A stretch of 64,000 bases of DNA from Verrucomicrobiia bacterium (GTDB lineage Bacteria; Verrucomicrobiota; Verrucomicrobiia; Limisphaerales; JAEYXS01), in contig DASWYF010000048.1 of the NCBI GenBank assembly GCA_036405135.1, positions 1 to 64,000 of the forward strand, written 5' to 3'. Below the pieces are notes generated by a model. It had not been told where the DNA came from, searched no databases, and saw only the letters and a program-made list of their open reading frames with translations. A program made the position numbers and the translations under genes. Position 1 is the first letter of the stretch. Each line of letters opens with the position of its first letter. Shown here one piece after another: positions 35,651 to 44,998 of the stretch.

Positions 35651-36247
35651 TTACTGCACCACTAAAGCGCAGTCGCCGTGGTGCGGCTCTTTAGTGAGGC
35701 ACTCGCGGAGGTATTCCACGATCTGATCATTGAGCTCCTGGCAGCGACCGGTCCACCGCCGCGCGCCGACGAGTTGCTTCACGCAACTGCGCAGGCCGGT
35801 GAAACAGATGACGTTCGGCGTCTTCACCAGCAGTTGCTCCATCTCCTTGCGGAGACAGGGGAAAAAATTGAGCTCGAACCCTTTGCCGGAATCATACGCA
35901 AGCCGGCGCAGATCACTGCGGACGATGTTGCCTTGAGGTTGCGCAGATTGTTTGGAAGCGGCGACAGTTCCTCCGGTCTTGGCGGAAATGTCGTGGTTCA
36001 CGGCGAGACCGAAGCTCTGGAGCACATGCTCGAGCGCCTCGGAGAATTCCGTGATGGAGACGTATTCACGACCTTGCTCGTGCTTGAAGTAATGCAGCAC
36101 GGCGGCGGCCGCGTGGCGGATGACATCGGGATCGAGATCATTCGCCGCATCGCCGATGAGTTCCACCGTCACCTGCTCGACCGAGCAGGGGATGGAGTCA
36201 CCGTTGGCGAGTTTAAAGACCAGGCAATCGGAACGTAGCTGTATCAT
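35651..36247 (-). CDS. Conserved hypothetical protein overlapping nrdR
   Basis: A 198-residue protein without a signal peptide. A GGAGGT ribosome site 5 bases before the ATG at 36247 lies inside the end of nrdR, so the genes overlap by 35 bases. Visible segments are CLVFKLANGDSIPCSVEQVTVELIG, AAAAVLHYFKHEQGREYVSI and HALLMARK-free helical sequence. The second is reminiscent of the ATP-cone region of ribonucleotide reductase regulators, but I cannot assign it. The overlap suggests that it acts with NrdR or its regulon. Confidence 0.65.
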   Translation of the reverse strand: MIQLRSDCLVFKLANGDSIPCSVEQVTVELIGDAANDLDPDVIRHAAAAVLHYFKHEQGREYVSITEFSEALEHVLQSFGLAVNHDISAKTGGTVAASKQSAQPQGNIVRSDLRRLAYDSGKGFELNFFPCLRKEMEQLLVKTPNVICFTGLRSCVKQLVGARRWTGRCQELNDQIVEYLRECLTKEPHHGDCALVVQ

Positions 36248-36698
36248 GTCGCACCTCCAATTTTTTAACGGCCTGAACGAAATCCGTGGCTTCCTGAAAT
36301 CCACGGTAAACACTGGCAAAGCGTACGTAGGCCACGTGGTCGAGCTCGCGCAATCCTTCCATCACCCGCTCACCCACGGCCATGGACGGCACCTCATGCT
36401 CATACTTGTCCGTGATATCCTCGGCGATGCGATCCACTAAGGCCTCGATTTTGTCTGAGGGCACGGCCAATTTCCGGCATGCCATTTGGATGCCGGAGAA
36501 GAGCTTCTCCCGGGAGAACTCTTCGCGACGCCCATCGTGCTTGATCACCATGAGCCGGGCGCGTTCGATCTCCTCGTAGGTAGTGAAGCGGTGTCCGCAG
36601 CCAAGACATTCGCGGCGTCGGCGGATAGTAGAGCCTTCGCGGGAGGACCGCGAATCAATCACCTTATCTTCTTGGACGGCGCACTTCGGACAGCGCAT
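36213..36698 (-). CDS. nrdR: Transcriptional repressor NrdR
   Basis: A 161-residue repressor of ribonucleotide reductase genes. The N-terminal zinc ribbon has Cys3, Cys6, Cys31 and Cys34 (MRCPKC, CLGC), and the ATP-cone that senses ATP/dATP spans about residues 49-139 (VIKHDGRREEFSREKLFSGI). Family members bind paired NrdR boxes before nrd operons. No ribonucleotide reductase gene is in the window. It overlaps the next gene by 35 bases. Confidence 0.95.
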   Translation of the reverse strand: MRCPKCAVQEDKVIDSRSSREGSTIRRRRECLGCGHRFTTYEEIERARLMVIKHDGRREEFSREKLFSGIQMACRKLAVPSDKIEALVDRIAEDITDKYEHEVPSMAVGERVMEGLRELDHVAYVRFASVYRGFQEATDFVQAVKKLEVRHDTATFRLPGL

Positions 36699-36924
36699 AA
36701 CACTACTCGGCTACTACCACCACTTCTGAATGTGGTAATGCAGAGGTAGCACACTAAATGTTGGGGCGTCAATGGGTAAGTCTCATTTTGACCAATCTAA
36801 CGTTATTGTAAAGCAGCTCCCACCCTCTTTTGTTCAACTTCTGTTCAAGGCTACCTAGCCCTCACCGCTAGAGGACTTTGCCTTTATTGCCACAAGTTGT
36901 CTTTTTTTGCTACAGTCGAGTTGG

Positions 36925-37638
36925 ATGTGGCGAGTACGTATCATTATCGCTCTCTGTCTGCTGTTTGGATCACCTGTTTTTGCCATTGTGCTGGACTGGT
37001 CGGCAGTCACTTGGACACCAGGTTCGCTTAGTCAGTCTTACGATGTAGATTCGGACGGATTTAACGACATCATGGTAAGCTTTAGTGGAAGCACTTCTTC
37101 CTTGGCGAGCGGTTCGCCAGCCATCGCCGCATCGGCCTTGGAGGCAAATCTGGATTTTTCCAACACGTCCAGCACTATCACCGTGACCATCACGTTCCTG
37201 AATACGCCCGTGACTGGGGTATCCTTCTCGCTCTATGACATTGATGCAGACCGGAAAGGCAACAGCTCGAACTTCGCCTACCAAGATCTGCTCTCCGGTA
37301 TAAGCGCCACAGGTGAGAAGGGTTCCGTGACACCGGTTGTTACGGTTGGAAGCTCTGTCAGCTATAACAATGGAGTTGCTCAAGGTGAAGACACGGTCGC
37401 CCCGGGTTCAAGTGCGGGCGATGTGAATATTACATTCACAAATGAGATAAGCAGCATCCAATTCACCTATGGCAGCTCCGGGAACATCGCGGGCAACAAT
37501 CCAGACGCGCAAGAATTCGGCATATCGAAAGTTTCTTTCCGCAAGGTGCCGGAAGTAGGCGTGGCACCGATTGCCGCCGGGCTGTGCGCCGCTTTCGCGC
37601 TATTGAAGGCACCCTTGCGGCGTCTGTTCAGGAGATAG
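36925..37638 (+). CDS. Secreted protein with PEP-CTERM-like C-terminus
   Basis: A 237-residue exported protein. The signal peptide is VRIIIALCLLFGSPVFA. The mature part is Ser/Thr/Gly-rich and beta-predicted, including the segment VTGVSFSLYDIDADRKGN known from PEP-CTERM secreted proteins. The end, VPEVGVAPIAAGLCAAFALL plus a basic RRLFRR tail, resembles a PEP-CTERM sorting signal with a hydrophobic helix and Arg-rich finish. In other bacteria such tails are cut by exosortase. No exosortase is visible here. Confidence 0.7.
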   Translation: MWRVRIIIALCLLFGSPVFAIVLDWSAVTWTPGSLSQSYDVDSDGFNDIMVSFSGSTSSLASGSPAIAASALEANLDFSNTSSTITVTITFLNTPVTGVSFSLYDIDADRKGNSSNFAYQDLLSGISATGEKGSVTPVVTVGSSVSYNNGVAQGEDTVAPGSSAGDVNITFTNEISSIQFTYGSSGNIAGNNPDAQEFGISKVSFRKVPEVGVAPIAAGLCAAFALLKAPLRRLFRR

Positions 37639-37698
37639 CGAACGTTGTTCCGTTCTGTGCGGCTTGACCCTGCGGCCTTGAGGCTTAATCATAGCGGC

Positions 37699-38916
37699 AT
37701 GTTCCAACGTGTTTTTTGCCCGACTGCCATCGCCGCTTTGGCCTTGGTCACAAGTGTTTCTGCTGCCGACAAGAAAAGCTCCTTTGAACGCATCCAAGTA
37801 ACGGATGTGTTCTGGTCCGAGGGCGCGCATTACGGAGATTTTAACAAGGACGGCAAGATGGACATCTGCGCCGGGCCATACTGGTATGCGGGTCCGGACT
37901 TCAAGCAGCGTCACGAATACACGAAGCCGCCGGAGAAAAATTACGATGGAGCCAAGAGCTACTCGGATTACTTCCTGAGCTACGCGTATGATTTCGATAA
38001 TGACGGTTGGACGGACATCCTCGTCTATTCCTGGCCGGGCAAGGACACCTCGTGGTATCGCAATCCGCAGAACAAGGGCGGCGAGTGGGTGAAGAGCGTG
38101 ATCTTCGACGTGACGGATGGTGAATCACCTGACTTCGCGGATGTGACGGGTGATGGCAAACCAGAGATCCTCGCTTACACCGGCGGGCAACTGGGCTTCG
38201 CGGAGATCGATTGGAAGAATCCTACGGCCAAGGCGAAGTTCTGGCCCATCTCGGCGAAGGACGATAAAAAATATTTCCGCTATTACCACGGCTACGGCGC
38301 AGGTGACATCAATGGCGACGACAAGGCGGACATCCTGGACAAAGAAGGCTGGTTCGAGCAGCCGAAGGATTTCCGTAAAGGCGAGCAGTGGACGCAGCAC
38401 AAGTTCAACTTCGTGCCCACCGGCATGCGCGGCGGCGCGCAGATGCTTTGCTACGATGTGAATGGTGACAAACTGAACGATGTGATCACGAGCTGGGACG
38501 GTCACGGCTATGGCCTCGCGTGGTATGAGCAGGTGCGTGAGAACGGCCAGATCAGCTTCAAGGAACACATCCTCGTGAACACGAAGGAAACGGATAATCC
38601 GCAAGGCGTGAAATTCACCCAGATCCACGCACTCGTGGCAGCGGATATGAACGGCGACGGCTTGAAAGATTTCGTCACCGGCAAACGCTTCTGGGCGCAT
38701 GGCCCGGGCAAAGACGCGGAACCGGATGCGGCAGCGGTTATCTATTGGTTCGAGCTGAAGCGCAAGGGCAAGACCGCGGAGTTCATCCCGCACCTCGTGG
38801 ATGACAATTCCGGCGTGGGCACACAGATCACCGTGGGCGATCTGAACGGAGACAAGAAGATGGATGTGCTCTCCAGTAACAAGAAGGGCGTGCACGTGTT
38901 CCTGCAGAAGAAGTGA
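37699..38916 (+). CDS. Secreted FG-GAP/VCBS-repeat protein
   Basis: A 405-residue secreted protein with a signal peptide ending VSAA. It contains a series of FG-GAP/VCBS-like repeats with calcium-binding D-x-D/N-x-D-G loops: DFNKDGKMDI, DFDNDGWTDI, DVTGDGKPEI, DINGDDKADI, DMNGDGLKDF and DLNGDKKMDV. These make a beta-propeller, often used for carbohydrate or protein binding outside the cell. It follows the PEP-CTERM-like gene by 60 bases and may share its transcript. Confidence 0.85.
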   Translation: MFQRVFCPTAIAALALVTSVSAADKKSSFERIQVTDVFWSEGAHYGDFNKDGKMDICAGPYWYAGPDFKQRHEYTKPPEKNYDGAKSYSDYFLSYAYDFDNDGWTDILVYSWPGKDTSWYRNPQNKGGEWVKSVIFDVTDGESPDFADVTGDGKPEILAYTGGQLGFAEIDWKNPTAKAKFWPISAKDDKKYFRYYHGYGAGDINGDDKADILDKEGWFEQPKDFRKGEQWTQHKFNFVPTGMRGGAQMLCYDVNGDKLNDVITSWDGHGYGLAWYEQVRENGQISFKEHILVNTKETDNPQGVKFTQIHALVAADMNGDGLKDFVTGKRFWAHGPGKDAEPDAAAVIYWFELKRKGKTAEFIPHLVDDNSGVGTQITVGDLNGDKKMDVLSSNKKGVHVFLQKK

Positions 38917-38968
38917 GCGCGCTTCCGCGCCTGCGCCATAAGTACGAGGACAAACATGCGGAACATGC

Positions 38969-40438
38969 TCATGGGGTCGTGAGTTTTTCCCATGTCCGTT
39001 CCAGTTTTTCCTTTGCTTCCATGAGCCACGGAACCTGGCCTTGTTTGATGGTAAGGTTCTCCTGGTCAACGTAGAACGAACCGGGTGCGCCGCATAATCT
39101 GGCGTAATCCTCCAGCACATCTGCCGCTGTGGCATTGGTAAAAAAGCGAGGATAGGCGGCGGAAGGAGCCGAGCAAGGTGAGGTCCACTGCATGTCCAGT
39201 TGTGTGATGAGCAGGACGTAAACAAGTTGTTCCGAGTTGTTGTGAAACTGCAGATACGGCGCACGCACGGCAAAGAGGTTTTGCACCGGTTCATCAGGCA
39301 GACCGGGCAAGCCAGGCAAACGGATCACGACCCGATGAAGCCCTCCGTACTTCATGATGCGCACCGTCCTGATTTCTTCGAGACGTGCCTCCACTGTCTC
39401 GATGATGTCACTATAAACCCCTCCAGAACCGCTGTGGGTGATCCGTTTTCCGCTGCCATCCAGATAGATAAGTTCAAAGAGTTTGTCGCTCGGTGCATGG
39501 GAAGGGTGGTATAGCAGAATGCTTTGCGGGTGGGATAAAGGAACAGGTGATGGAGCAGGAATCTCTACCATGTCTTTGTTGTAGATACGCGAACCACCAC
39601 CGCTGTCATTGGCTGCGTGGATCAGATCATACCGTACATTATCCACGTAGAAGGTCATGTTCCTTTGGAACGGGATTTCCATCTCTTGCACCATTCCTAC
39701 GGCCAGATCGAAAACCAGATCGACAGATGTCGAATGCCAGAGGTGAGGGGCGGTCCCGAACCAGTAGCCTTCGGTGGTGAACCGGTTAACGGTAAAAACA
39801 TTGATGGATGCCTGTGTTTGCGCGTCATACAGGCCGGTTCGCAACATCCGCCAAGTGCCACCAGTTATCTCCAGATCAAAACGGAAGGATGGCCGGTTGT
39901 TCTGCAACTCGACGAGCCGATCTGTGGATTGCGAGAATGCCAGTTGCGTCTCGGCTTCCGAGAGCGGACGCAAGTCCGGATGATAAAACTGGGCAGGAGC
40001 GTTACGGTGGGTTGATCCGCGTACCCGAGCCAGAGGTGAAGGATCCCAAGCATGCCCGATCCGCTTCAATCGCAATGAAACGTCATCCAGTTTGATGGTC
40101 TGTCCGCCTTCCAGCCGATGCACGGTGTAAGGCGGAGTCACGATTTCCCGGACTGAGGATGAGGGATACTTGATCGTGATCCGGCCTGAATTGGTGATGA
40201 TGGTAAAAACAGGCGGAGGGATGGTTTTGGGATCGGGCTTCAGCGAGGATTTTGGTGGATCAATTTTTCCCGCATAATCACTCCCCTTCCTCACTGCATC
40301 CGGCGGACTGTAGAAAGGCGGCAAAGCCGTCACCGCCAGGTAGACGATGACGAGAGCGGACAAGAGCAAGCAGGCGACTCCGGTAAACAAGGGCCAGCGT
40401 CTCGGCCGCCTTGCTGGAATCGGGTGCGTGGTTTCCAT
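38969..40438 (-). CDS. Membrane-anchored hypothetical protein, paralogue A
   Basis: A 489-residue protein with one N-terminal transmembrane helix (LFTGVACLLLSALVIVYLAV) and a large extracytoplasmic part. Its paralogue is the frameshifted gene at 53334. The shared landmarks are PPFYSPPDAVRK / PAYYSPAAQVRK, LRLKRIGHAW / FRLKRIGTAW, and YPRFFTNATAADVLEDYA / YPRWFTNATPVEVLEDYA. I recognise no family. It follows the ECF sigma operon by about 100 bases in the same direction, so it may be part of that regulon. The ATG at 40438 is preferred to an upstream TTG. Confidence 0.65.
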   Translation of the reverse strand: METTHPIPARRPRRWPLFTGVACLLLSALVIVYLAVTALPPFYSPPDAVRKGSDYAGKIDPPKSSLKPDPKTIPPPVFTIITNSGRITIKYPSSSVREIVTPPYTVHRLEGGQTIKLDDVSLRLKRIGHAWDPSPLARVRGSTHRNAPAQFYHPDLRPLSEAETQLAFSQSTDRLVELQNNRPSFRFDLEITGGTWRMLRTGLYDAQTQASINVFTVNRFTTEGYWFGTAPHLWHSTSVDLVFDLAVGMVQEMEIPFQRNMTFYVDNVRYDLIHAANDSGGGSRIYNKDMVEIPAPSPVPLSHPQSILLYHPSHAPSDKLFELIYLDGSGKRITHSGSGGVYSDIIETVEARLEEIRTVRIMKYGGLHRVVIRLPGLPGLPDEPVQNLFAVRAPYLQFHNNSEQLVYVLLITQLDMQWTSPCSAPSAAYPRFFTNATAADVLEDYARLCGAPGSFYVDQENLTIKQGQVPWLMEAKEKLERTWEKLTTP

Positions 40439-40538
40439 GGATGCGGCACAGCATGGTCCAACGGGCTTCCGATTCAAGTCGCAGTTAGACCTGGTAAAAC
40501 TGATTCACGCAGCCGAAGACAGACGATTGCCCGGCAGG

Positions 40539-40937
40539 CTACAGACGGGGATTTTTGGTTTCCTTGCGTCGATCCTCGAGATGTTTGCTGATGTCTTCTT
40601 TCAGCTTCCCGAACTCCGCCTTTTGCTCGGCGGTCAGTTCTTTCTCTACCTCCACATTCGCGCGGCGGATCACTTCGAAGACATCGTGCAGCGTATCCCG
40701 GCGGATTCCGCGCAGCTCCTCACCTGCCAGTTCAAACGTAGGCCGGAGCTTCTGCTCCTGTTCTGGAGTCAGCTTGAGCCGTTTCTTGTAGAGACGATAC
40801 GTGGCCACCGGCCAGTTGTCGTTTTCGCGGGCGATCTTTTTGACGGCCGCCACGGTCAGCACAGCGCCTGTTACCATGCCGACGACAAAAAGTGCGATCA
40901 GCAAAGCTGCGATCTTCCAATGGCGTAAAAAACTCAT
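40539..40937 (-). CDS. Spy/CpxP-like membrane-anchored protein
   Basis: A 132-residue protein: one N-terminal transmembrane helix (IAALLIALFVVGMVTGAVLTV), then a charged helical domain with LKLTPEQEQKLRPTFE and LTAEQKAEFGKLKED. The repeated L-T-x-E-Q-x-x-K motif is typical of Spy/CpxP and periplasmic heavy-metal-sensor proteins. Its ATG overlaps the stop of the upstream gene as ATGA, so it is coupled to the sigma-factor operon and may modulate it from the periplasm. Confidence 0.75.
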   Translation of the reverse strand: MSFLRHWKIAALLIALFVVGMVTGAVLTVAAVKKIARENDNWPVATYRLYKKRLKLTPEQEQKLRPTFELAGEELRGIRRDTLHDVFEVIRRANVEVEKELTAEQKAEFGKLKEDISKHLEDRRKETKNPRL

Positions 40938-41227
40938 GGCTCCAAGACTGATCCCAAGACGCTATCCGTCATTCGCACCATGTCCTGACTGTCGCTGGCG
41001 ATGGCCGAGTAACCGAAACCGACCGTCACCAGCATGATGGCCAAAGCCACACCGAGGAAGCGCAGGGAAAGCTTTTCCCAGATGACTTCGAGCGAAGGGG
41101 CGTTTGTCTTGGGCCAGTTCGCTACCACACGCGTGGCAAAGCCCAGCGGCATCTCCGGCTCGGCGGCTTTTGGAGCCTGCCGGGCCAGCTTCACCAGCTT
41201 TTCCCAGTTCTCTTTTTCTGCACTCAT
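40934..41227 (-). CDS. Putative anti-sigma factor, single-pass membrane protein
   Basis: A 97-residue protein. The cytoplasmic N-terminus (NWEKLVKLARQAPKAAEPEM and PLGFATRVVANW) is followed by one transmembrane helix (FLGVALAIMLVTVGFGYSAI). Its position, 4 bases after the ECF sigma gene, and its topology fit an anti-sigma factor. The zinc HxxxCxxC motif of classic ZAS anti-sigmas is absent, so the role is inferred from context. Confidence 0.6.
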   Translation of the reverse strand: MSAEKENWEKLVKLARQAPKAAEPEMPLGFATRVVANWPKTNAPSLEVIWEKLSLRFLGVALAIMLVTVGFGYSAIASDSQDMVRMTDSVLGSVLEP

Positions 41228-41231
41228 GACT

Positions 41232-41819
41232 TCACTTCTTTTTACCCCGCTCGAGCTCGGCGAGATGTTTTCGCAATTTTGCCCGTGCCCGGAAAGCCCG
41301 GACTTTCACCATTGAGGCACCCCAACCCGTCAGTTCGCTGATCTCGGCCACCGACTTCTCTTCCAAGTCCAGCAACTGGATCACCAAACGGTCTTCGGGC
41401 CCCAGACAATCGAGCAGTTTGCCCACCAGTTCATTCGCCGCCATCGTCTGCGATGGATGCGGTTCGTTCTCGCTCTGGATCACCGCGTCCAGCACTTCCG
41501 CTTCCGTCTCGTTCAAGTCCGCCCAGCGGAGTTCCGGTCGCCGCTTATGGAATCGCAACGAATCCAGACACGTGCTCACCGCCACCCGCGATACCCAATG
41601 CTCGAAGGGCACTGCCCCGCGATACTGGTCCAGATTCGCGAACATCTTCAAAAAAATCTCTTGGGCCAGATCTTCTTCCGCCATCCGACGAGGCAGGTGC
41701 GCCCGCACGATCTTGATCACCAAGGGATAAAGATGCGCCACCAACTGTCGCGCGGCCTCTTCATCCCTCGCCCGGACACGCTGGAGGCAGGCCGCTATAT
41801 CTAGCGTCTCATCAGCCAT
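41232..41819 (-). CDS. ECF-family RNA polymerase sigma factor
   Basis: A 195-residue extracytoplasmic-function sigma factor. Region 2 is RMAEEDLAQEIFLKMFANLDQY with YRGAVPFEHWVSRVAVSTCLD. Region 4 is LGPEDRLVIQLLDLEEKSVAEISELTG in sections, with the recognition helix VKVRAFRARAKLRK. There is no region 3. It heads an operon with a membrane protein and a Spy-like protein, the usual layout for envelope-stress control. Target promoters cannot be assigned here. Confidence 0.93.
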   Translation of the reverse strand: MADETLDIAACLQRVRARDEEAARQLVAHLYPLVIKIVRAHLPRRMAEEDLAQEIFLKMFANLDQYRGAVPFEHWVSRVAVSTCLDSLRFHKRRPELRWADLNETEAEVLDAVIQSENEPHPSQTMAANELVGKLLDCLGPEDRLVIQLLDLEEKSVAEISELTGWGASMVKVRAFRARAKLRKHLAELERGKKK

Positions 41820-41977
41820 ATGCGACCTGTCCCAAGCATGTGCCCATAAGAAATGACGTCTCTCCGGCGGGGCGGTTACGGGGAAAGTTTGATGGAAAAG
41901 CGCAAAGCGTCAATGGAGCGGTGATAAACCATCCTCGGTAGAACGGCGCAATGTCCGGAAAGTTCGGCCTTTTCTAC

Positions 41978-42646
41978 CTACCTCTTCTGCAAAAGCTCCG
42001 CCAAGTAACTGCCCGGCTGGAGAGCCATCGGTTTCCGATCCCGATAAATTTCGATCTCCTTGCCCACCAAGATCACATCCGTGCCTGCCGGTAAACCGAG
42101 ATACGGCACCATGCGAAAACCATGACGCAACGCCGCTTCATAGAGCGACACCTTGCGCAACTCCTCCACCACGCTGTGATTGTGCGTCTGGTCCAGGCAA
42201 CCGAAGAACCAGCCCGAATCCTTCTCCACCGGTTCCGAGCGGCTGAAGAACAGCGGCTTCTCGATGGAGAACCGCGAACAGATGATCGCAGACGTTTGTA
42301 ACGATGGGATCGTTAGCTCCTCTTTCACCCCAATGCTTTCCGCGATGGATTTCTGGATGAACAGATGCTGCAAGCTCTGCGAAACACCCGGCACGAACTG
42401 GATCGGTGAACTGGAGAAATCGGGTTCAGAGAAGGATAGATAATTATCCACTTCTGGCATCACCTTCAGGATGCTCCAGCCGAGCTGCACATGCTGACCC
42501 GGCGCGAATACCTTGCCCGCTTGCACAGACGATTCCAGCCAGTCGATGAACCAGCGCGTCGTCCCCGCCTGCACCAGCACATCATCGCACTCGATCAAAA
42601 ATTCTTTGTGCCCGAATTCACCGCACCGTGTCGTTTTCGTAAGCAT
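41978..42646 (-). CDS. DUF2185/Imm33-like domain protein
   Basis: A 222-residue cytoplasmic protein. The C-terminal 75 residues carry DSGWFFGCLDQTHNH, LRKVSLYEAALRH and YLGLPAGTDVILVGKEIEIY, resembling DUF2185, a domain also seen among immunity-type proteins. The N-terminal 140 residues are unfamiliar. I chose the ATG at 42646. It starts 92 bases from the divergent STAS-like gene. No toxin gene is adjacent. The domain call rests on motif resemblance only. Confidence 0.55.
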   Translation of the reverse strand: MLTKTTRCGEFGHKEFLIECDDVLVQAGTTRWFIDWLESSVQAGKVFAPGQHVQLGWSILKVMPEVDNYLSFSEPDFSSSPIQFVPGVSQSLQHLFIQKSIAESIGVKEELTIPSLQTSAIICSRFSIEKPLFFSRSEPVEKDSGWFFGCLDQTHNHSVVEELRKVSLYEAALRHGFRMVPYLGLPAGTDVILVGKEIEIYRDRKPMALQPGSYLAELLQKR

Positions 42647-42738
42647 GTCGATTGTCTGCAAGCATACTGAAACCTGCCCGGGCATACAGTCATTTGCATT
42701 CTTCCCATTGCGGACCAATCTTTCAGGCGATTATCGCT

Positions 42739-43179
42739 ATGCACATACTTTCTCCATTGCGCCCTGGCGGCAGTGAAGCACGGTTTTACCAAGGCCGCCA
42801 CGCCAGTCTCACCATCGAGCGTCCTGCTAGTGATGTCGTCGTGCTGCGCTTTACGGGCCGTGATGTCGGCGAGTTTGGCGATACACCCTTTCGCGAACTG
42901 GAGCGAACCATCGGTGAAGTGCTGATGGTGGAGATCTTCGTGGATGCCCGCACAACCGCCGGTGCGTCTCTTGATGTCAGTGCGGACTGGGCGCAGTGGA
43001 TGATCACGCATCGTGACCGCATCCGCCGCTTGAACATCCTGTGTGGTTCCCGCTTCATCGAATTGACGGCGGGCTTCGTGCAACGATTCACCCAATTCGG
43101 TTCACGGATGCGAATTTACACGGAGGCAGCGGCGTTTGATGAGGCGTTGGGGCAAACAGGGAAAAGGGGACTAAGTTAG
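42739..43179 (+). CDS. STAS-like / SpoIIAA-like small protein
   Basis: A 146-residue protein with alternating strands and helices: ASDVVVLRFTGRDVGEFG, VLMVEIFVDARTTAGASLDV, then a helix and IRRLNILCGSRFIELTAGFVQRF in sections. This resembles the STAS/SpoIIAA-like fold used in anti-sigma antagonists and signalling, although no phosphorylatable serine motif is clear. It is divergent from the DUF2185-like gene. The fold call is tentative. Confidence 0.5.
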   Translation: MHILSPLRPGGSEARFYQGRHASLTIERPASDVVVLRFTGRDVGEFGDTPFRELERTIGEVLMVEIFVDARTTAGASLDVSADWAQWMITHRDRIRRLNILCGSRFIELTAGFVQRFTQFGSRMRIYTEAAAFDEALGQTGKRGLS

Positions 43180-43251
43180 CGCGTTCTAACGAACGTGGTC
43201 ACGATCCAAACGGTTGCCGCCTGACATCAGCCGGCCCTACCCCGCGAAAGC

Positions 43252-43278
43252 AAAAAGGCGGCTGAATAATCAGCCGCC
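43252..43278 (-). terminator. Factor-independent terminator of pgi
   Basis: On the minus strand a 9-base perfect stem (GGCGGCTGA and TCAGCCGCC) with a 4-base loop is followed at once by five T. It lies 42 bases after the pgi stop and has the form of an intrinsic terminator. Confidence 0.85.
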
Positions 43279-43319
43279 TTGATTTGTAAAATTGCACCTT
43301 TGTGGTCGGCTTCTTCTCC

Positions 43320-44915
43320 TTACGCCAGCAGATAGGTAGAAGCAAACGGTGTCGCGCCAGTGGTCTTGCGGATGCTGCGTTCGGGATTCGCGGCGAGATG
43401 TTCCACGATGTGGAAGACGGTCTCGATGTCGTTCTGCGCGCTGATGCCTTCCGCAAGCTGCTGCACGGTCCAGCCTTTGCCGCGGTTATCCATGAAGTAT
43501 TGGATGAGCTTCGTCTGGATGTTCAGCACAGCGGTCGCGGCTTTCTTGCCGGATTCCACGCCTGGCTGGTGGTAGGCGTTGATGTTTGCGAGCGTGGCGT
43601 AGTAGCCGACAGCTCGTTCATACAGCGCGATGAGCACACCGATGCTGAAGGCCGAGCAATCCTTCACGGTGAGTGTGATGGATTCGCGGTCTTTCTCGAA
43701 GAGCGCGGTGCGCGTGCCGAGCAGGAAGCCTTGCAGATAATCACCTGACGTCACGTTCGGCTCCACGAAGAGGGATTGGCCATCGCGATCTTTCAGCACT
43801 TGCACGAAGGTCACGAAGAAATTGTGACGGCCGTCGCGAAGCTGTTGCACATACGCGTGCTGATCGGTGGAACCTTTGTTGCCATACACGGCGATGCCCT
43901 GGTTCACGACTTTGCCATTGAGATCATGCTCCTTGCCGAGCGATTCCATGATGAGCTGTTGCAGATACTTGGAGAACAGCTCGAGACGGTCCTTGTAAGG
44001 CAGGATGACCATGTCCTTCGTCGTGGCACCGGTGTCGATGTATTTCCAGATGAGCGCGAGTTGCGCGGCGGGATTCGCCTTCACATCGGTGGAGCGGGTG
44101 ACGGTATCGCAAGCCTTGGCACCGGCGAGGAGGCCATCGATATCGAGGCCTTGCAGTGCGGCGGGCAAAAGGCCCACGGCAGAAAGCTCGCTCGTGCGGC
44201 CGCCCACCCAATCCCACATGGGGAAGCGGCGCAGCCAGTAACCATTCGTGGCGACTTTATCGAGTTCCGAGCCGACACCCGTGACGGCCACGGCGTGGTC
44301 TTCAAATTTCAATCCCGCACGGGTGTAAGCTGCGCGCGCCTCGGACATGCCGTTGCGCGTTTCCTTGGTGCCGCCTGATTTCGAGATGACGACGGCGAGC
44401 GTCTGACCGAGCTGGCCATCGAGTTGCGCGAGGACTTTGTCGATGCCATCGGGATCGGTGTTATCGAAGAAGAACGGGCGCAGTTTGTCGGCCTTCGGCT
44501 GGCTGAGGGCGTTGGCGACGAATTGCGGTCCGAGCGCGGAACCGCCGATGCCGATGATGAGCACGTTCTTGAACGCACCATTGGCACCGCGCGTTTCACC
44601 GCGATGAACGACCCCGGCGAAATCTTTCACGGCCTTGAGCGTGTCATCGATCTCCTTCTTCAACTCGGCGTTCGGCGCGAGATCGGAATTGCGCAGCCAG
44701 TAGTGACCCACCATGCGCTTCTCATCGGGATTGGCAATGGCGCCTTTCTCGAGTTCTGCCATCGCTTTGAAAGCGCCTTGGATGGGCGCGCTCATGCGGG
44801 AGAAATAATCGTCCGCAAAGTTCATGCGGCTCAGATCGAGGGAGAGGCCGATGCTGGGAAACTCTGTGTAATGCTGCTGGAAACGCTGCCAAAGCTGCTC
44901 GTTCGTCTTGTTCAT
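43320..44915 (-). CDS. pgi: Glucose-6-phosphate isomerase
   Basis: A 531-residue glycolytic isomerase that interconverts glucose 6-phosphate and fructose 6-phosphate. SIS-type sugar-phosphate motifs are visible: [37 protein letters not shown] and [13 protein letters not shown], plus [15 protein letters not shown] with the catalytic histidine. The ATG at 44915 begins [12 protein letters not shown]; longer frames run into a repeat. A terminator follows at 43252. It is transcribed divergently from lemA. Confidence 0.95.
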   Translation of the reverse strand: MNKTNEQLWQRFQQHYTEFPSIGLSLDLSRMNFADDYFSRMSAPIQGAFKAMAELEKGAIANPDEKRMVGHYWLRNSDLAPNAELKKEIDDTLKAVKDFAGVVHRGETRGANGAFKNVLIIGIGGSALGPQFVANALSQPKADKLRPFFFDNTDPDGIDKVLAQLDGQLGQTLAVVISKSGGTKETRNGMSEARAAYTRAGLKFEDHAVAVTGVGSELDKVATNGYWLRRFPMWDWVGGRTSELSAVGLLPAALQGLDIDGLLAGAKACDTVTRSTDVKANPAAQLALIWKYIDTGATTKDMVILPYKDRLELFSKYLQQLIMESLGKEHDLNGKVVNQGIAVYGNKGSTDQHAYVQQLRDGRHNFFVTFVQVLKDRDGQSLFVEPNVTSGDYLQGFLLGTRTALFEKDRESITLTVKDCSAFSIGVLIALYERAVGYYATLANINAYHQPGVESGKKAATAVLNIQTKLIQYFMDNRGKGWTVQQLAEGISAQNDIETVFHIVEHLAANPERSIRKTTGATPFASTYLLA

Positions 44916-44998
44916 AGCGATAAAGATGAGGCGAGCATACGCCTGCTTCTGCCCGGACGAAACAACGAAGTTTTCACGGAAATCATGAATGGTTTTAC

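Noticed and set aside
36740-36775. ACACTAAATGTTGGGG upstream of nrdR as an NrdR box
   Set aside because: Only one half resembles the consensus, and there is no second box at the expected spacing.
43257-43278. Terminator for the plus-strand STAS-like gene
   Set aside because: The T-tract is on the minus-strand side only, so it serves pgi.
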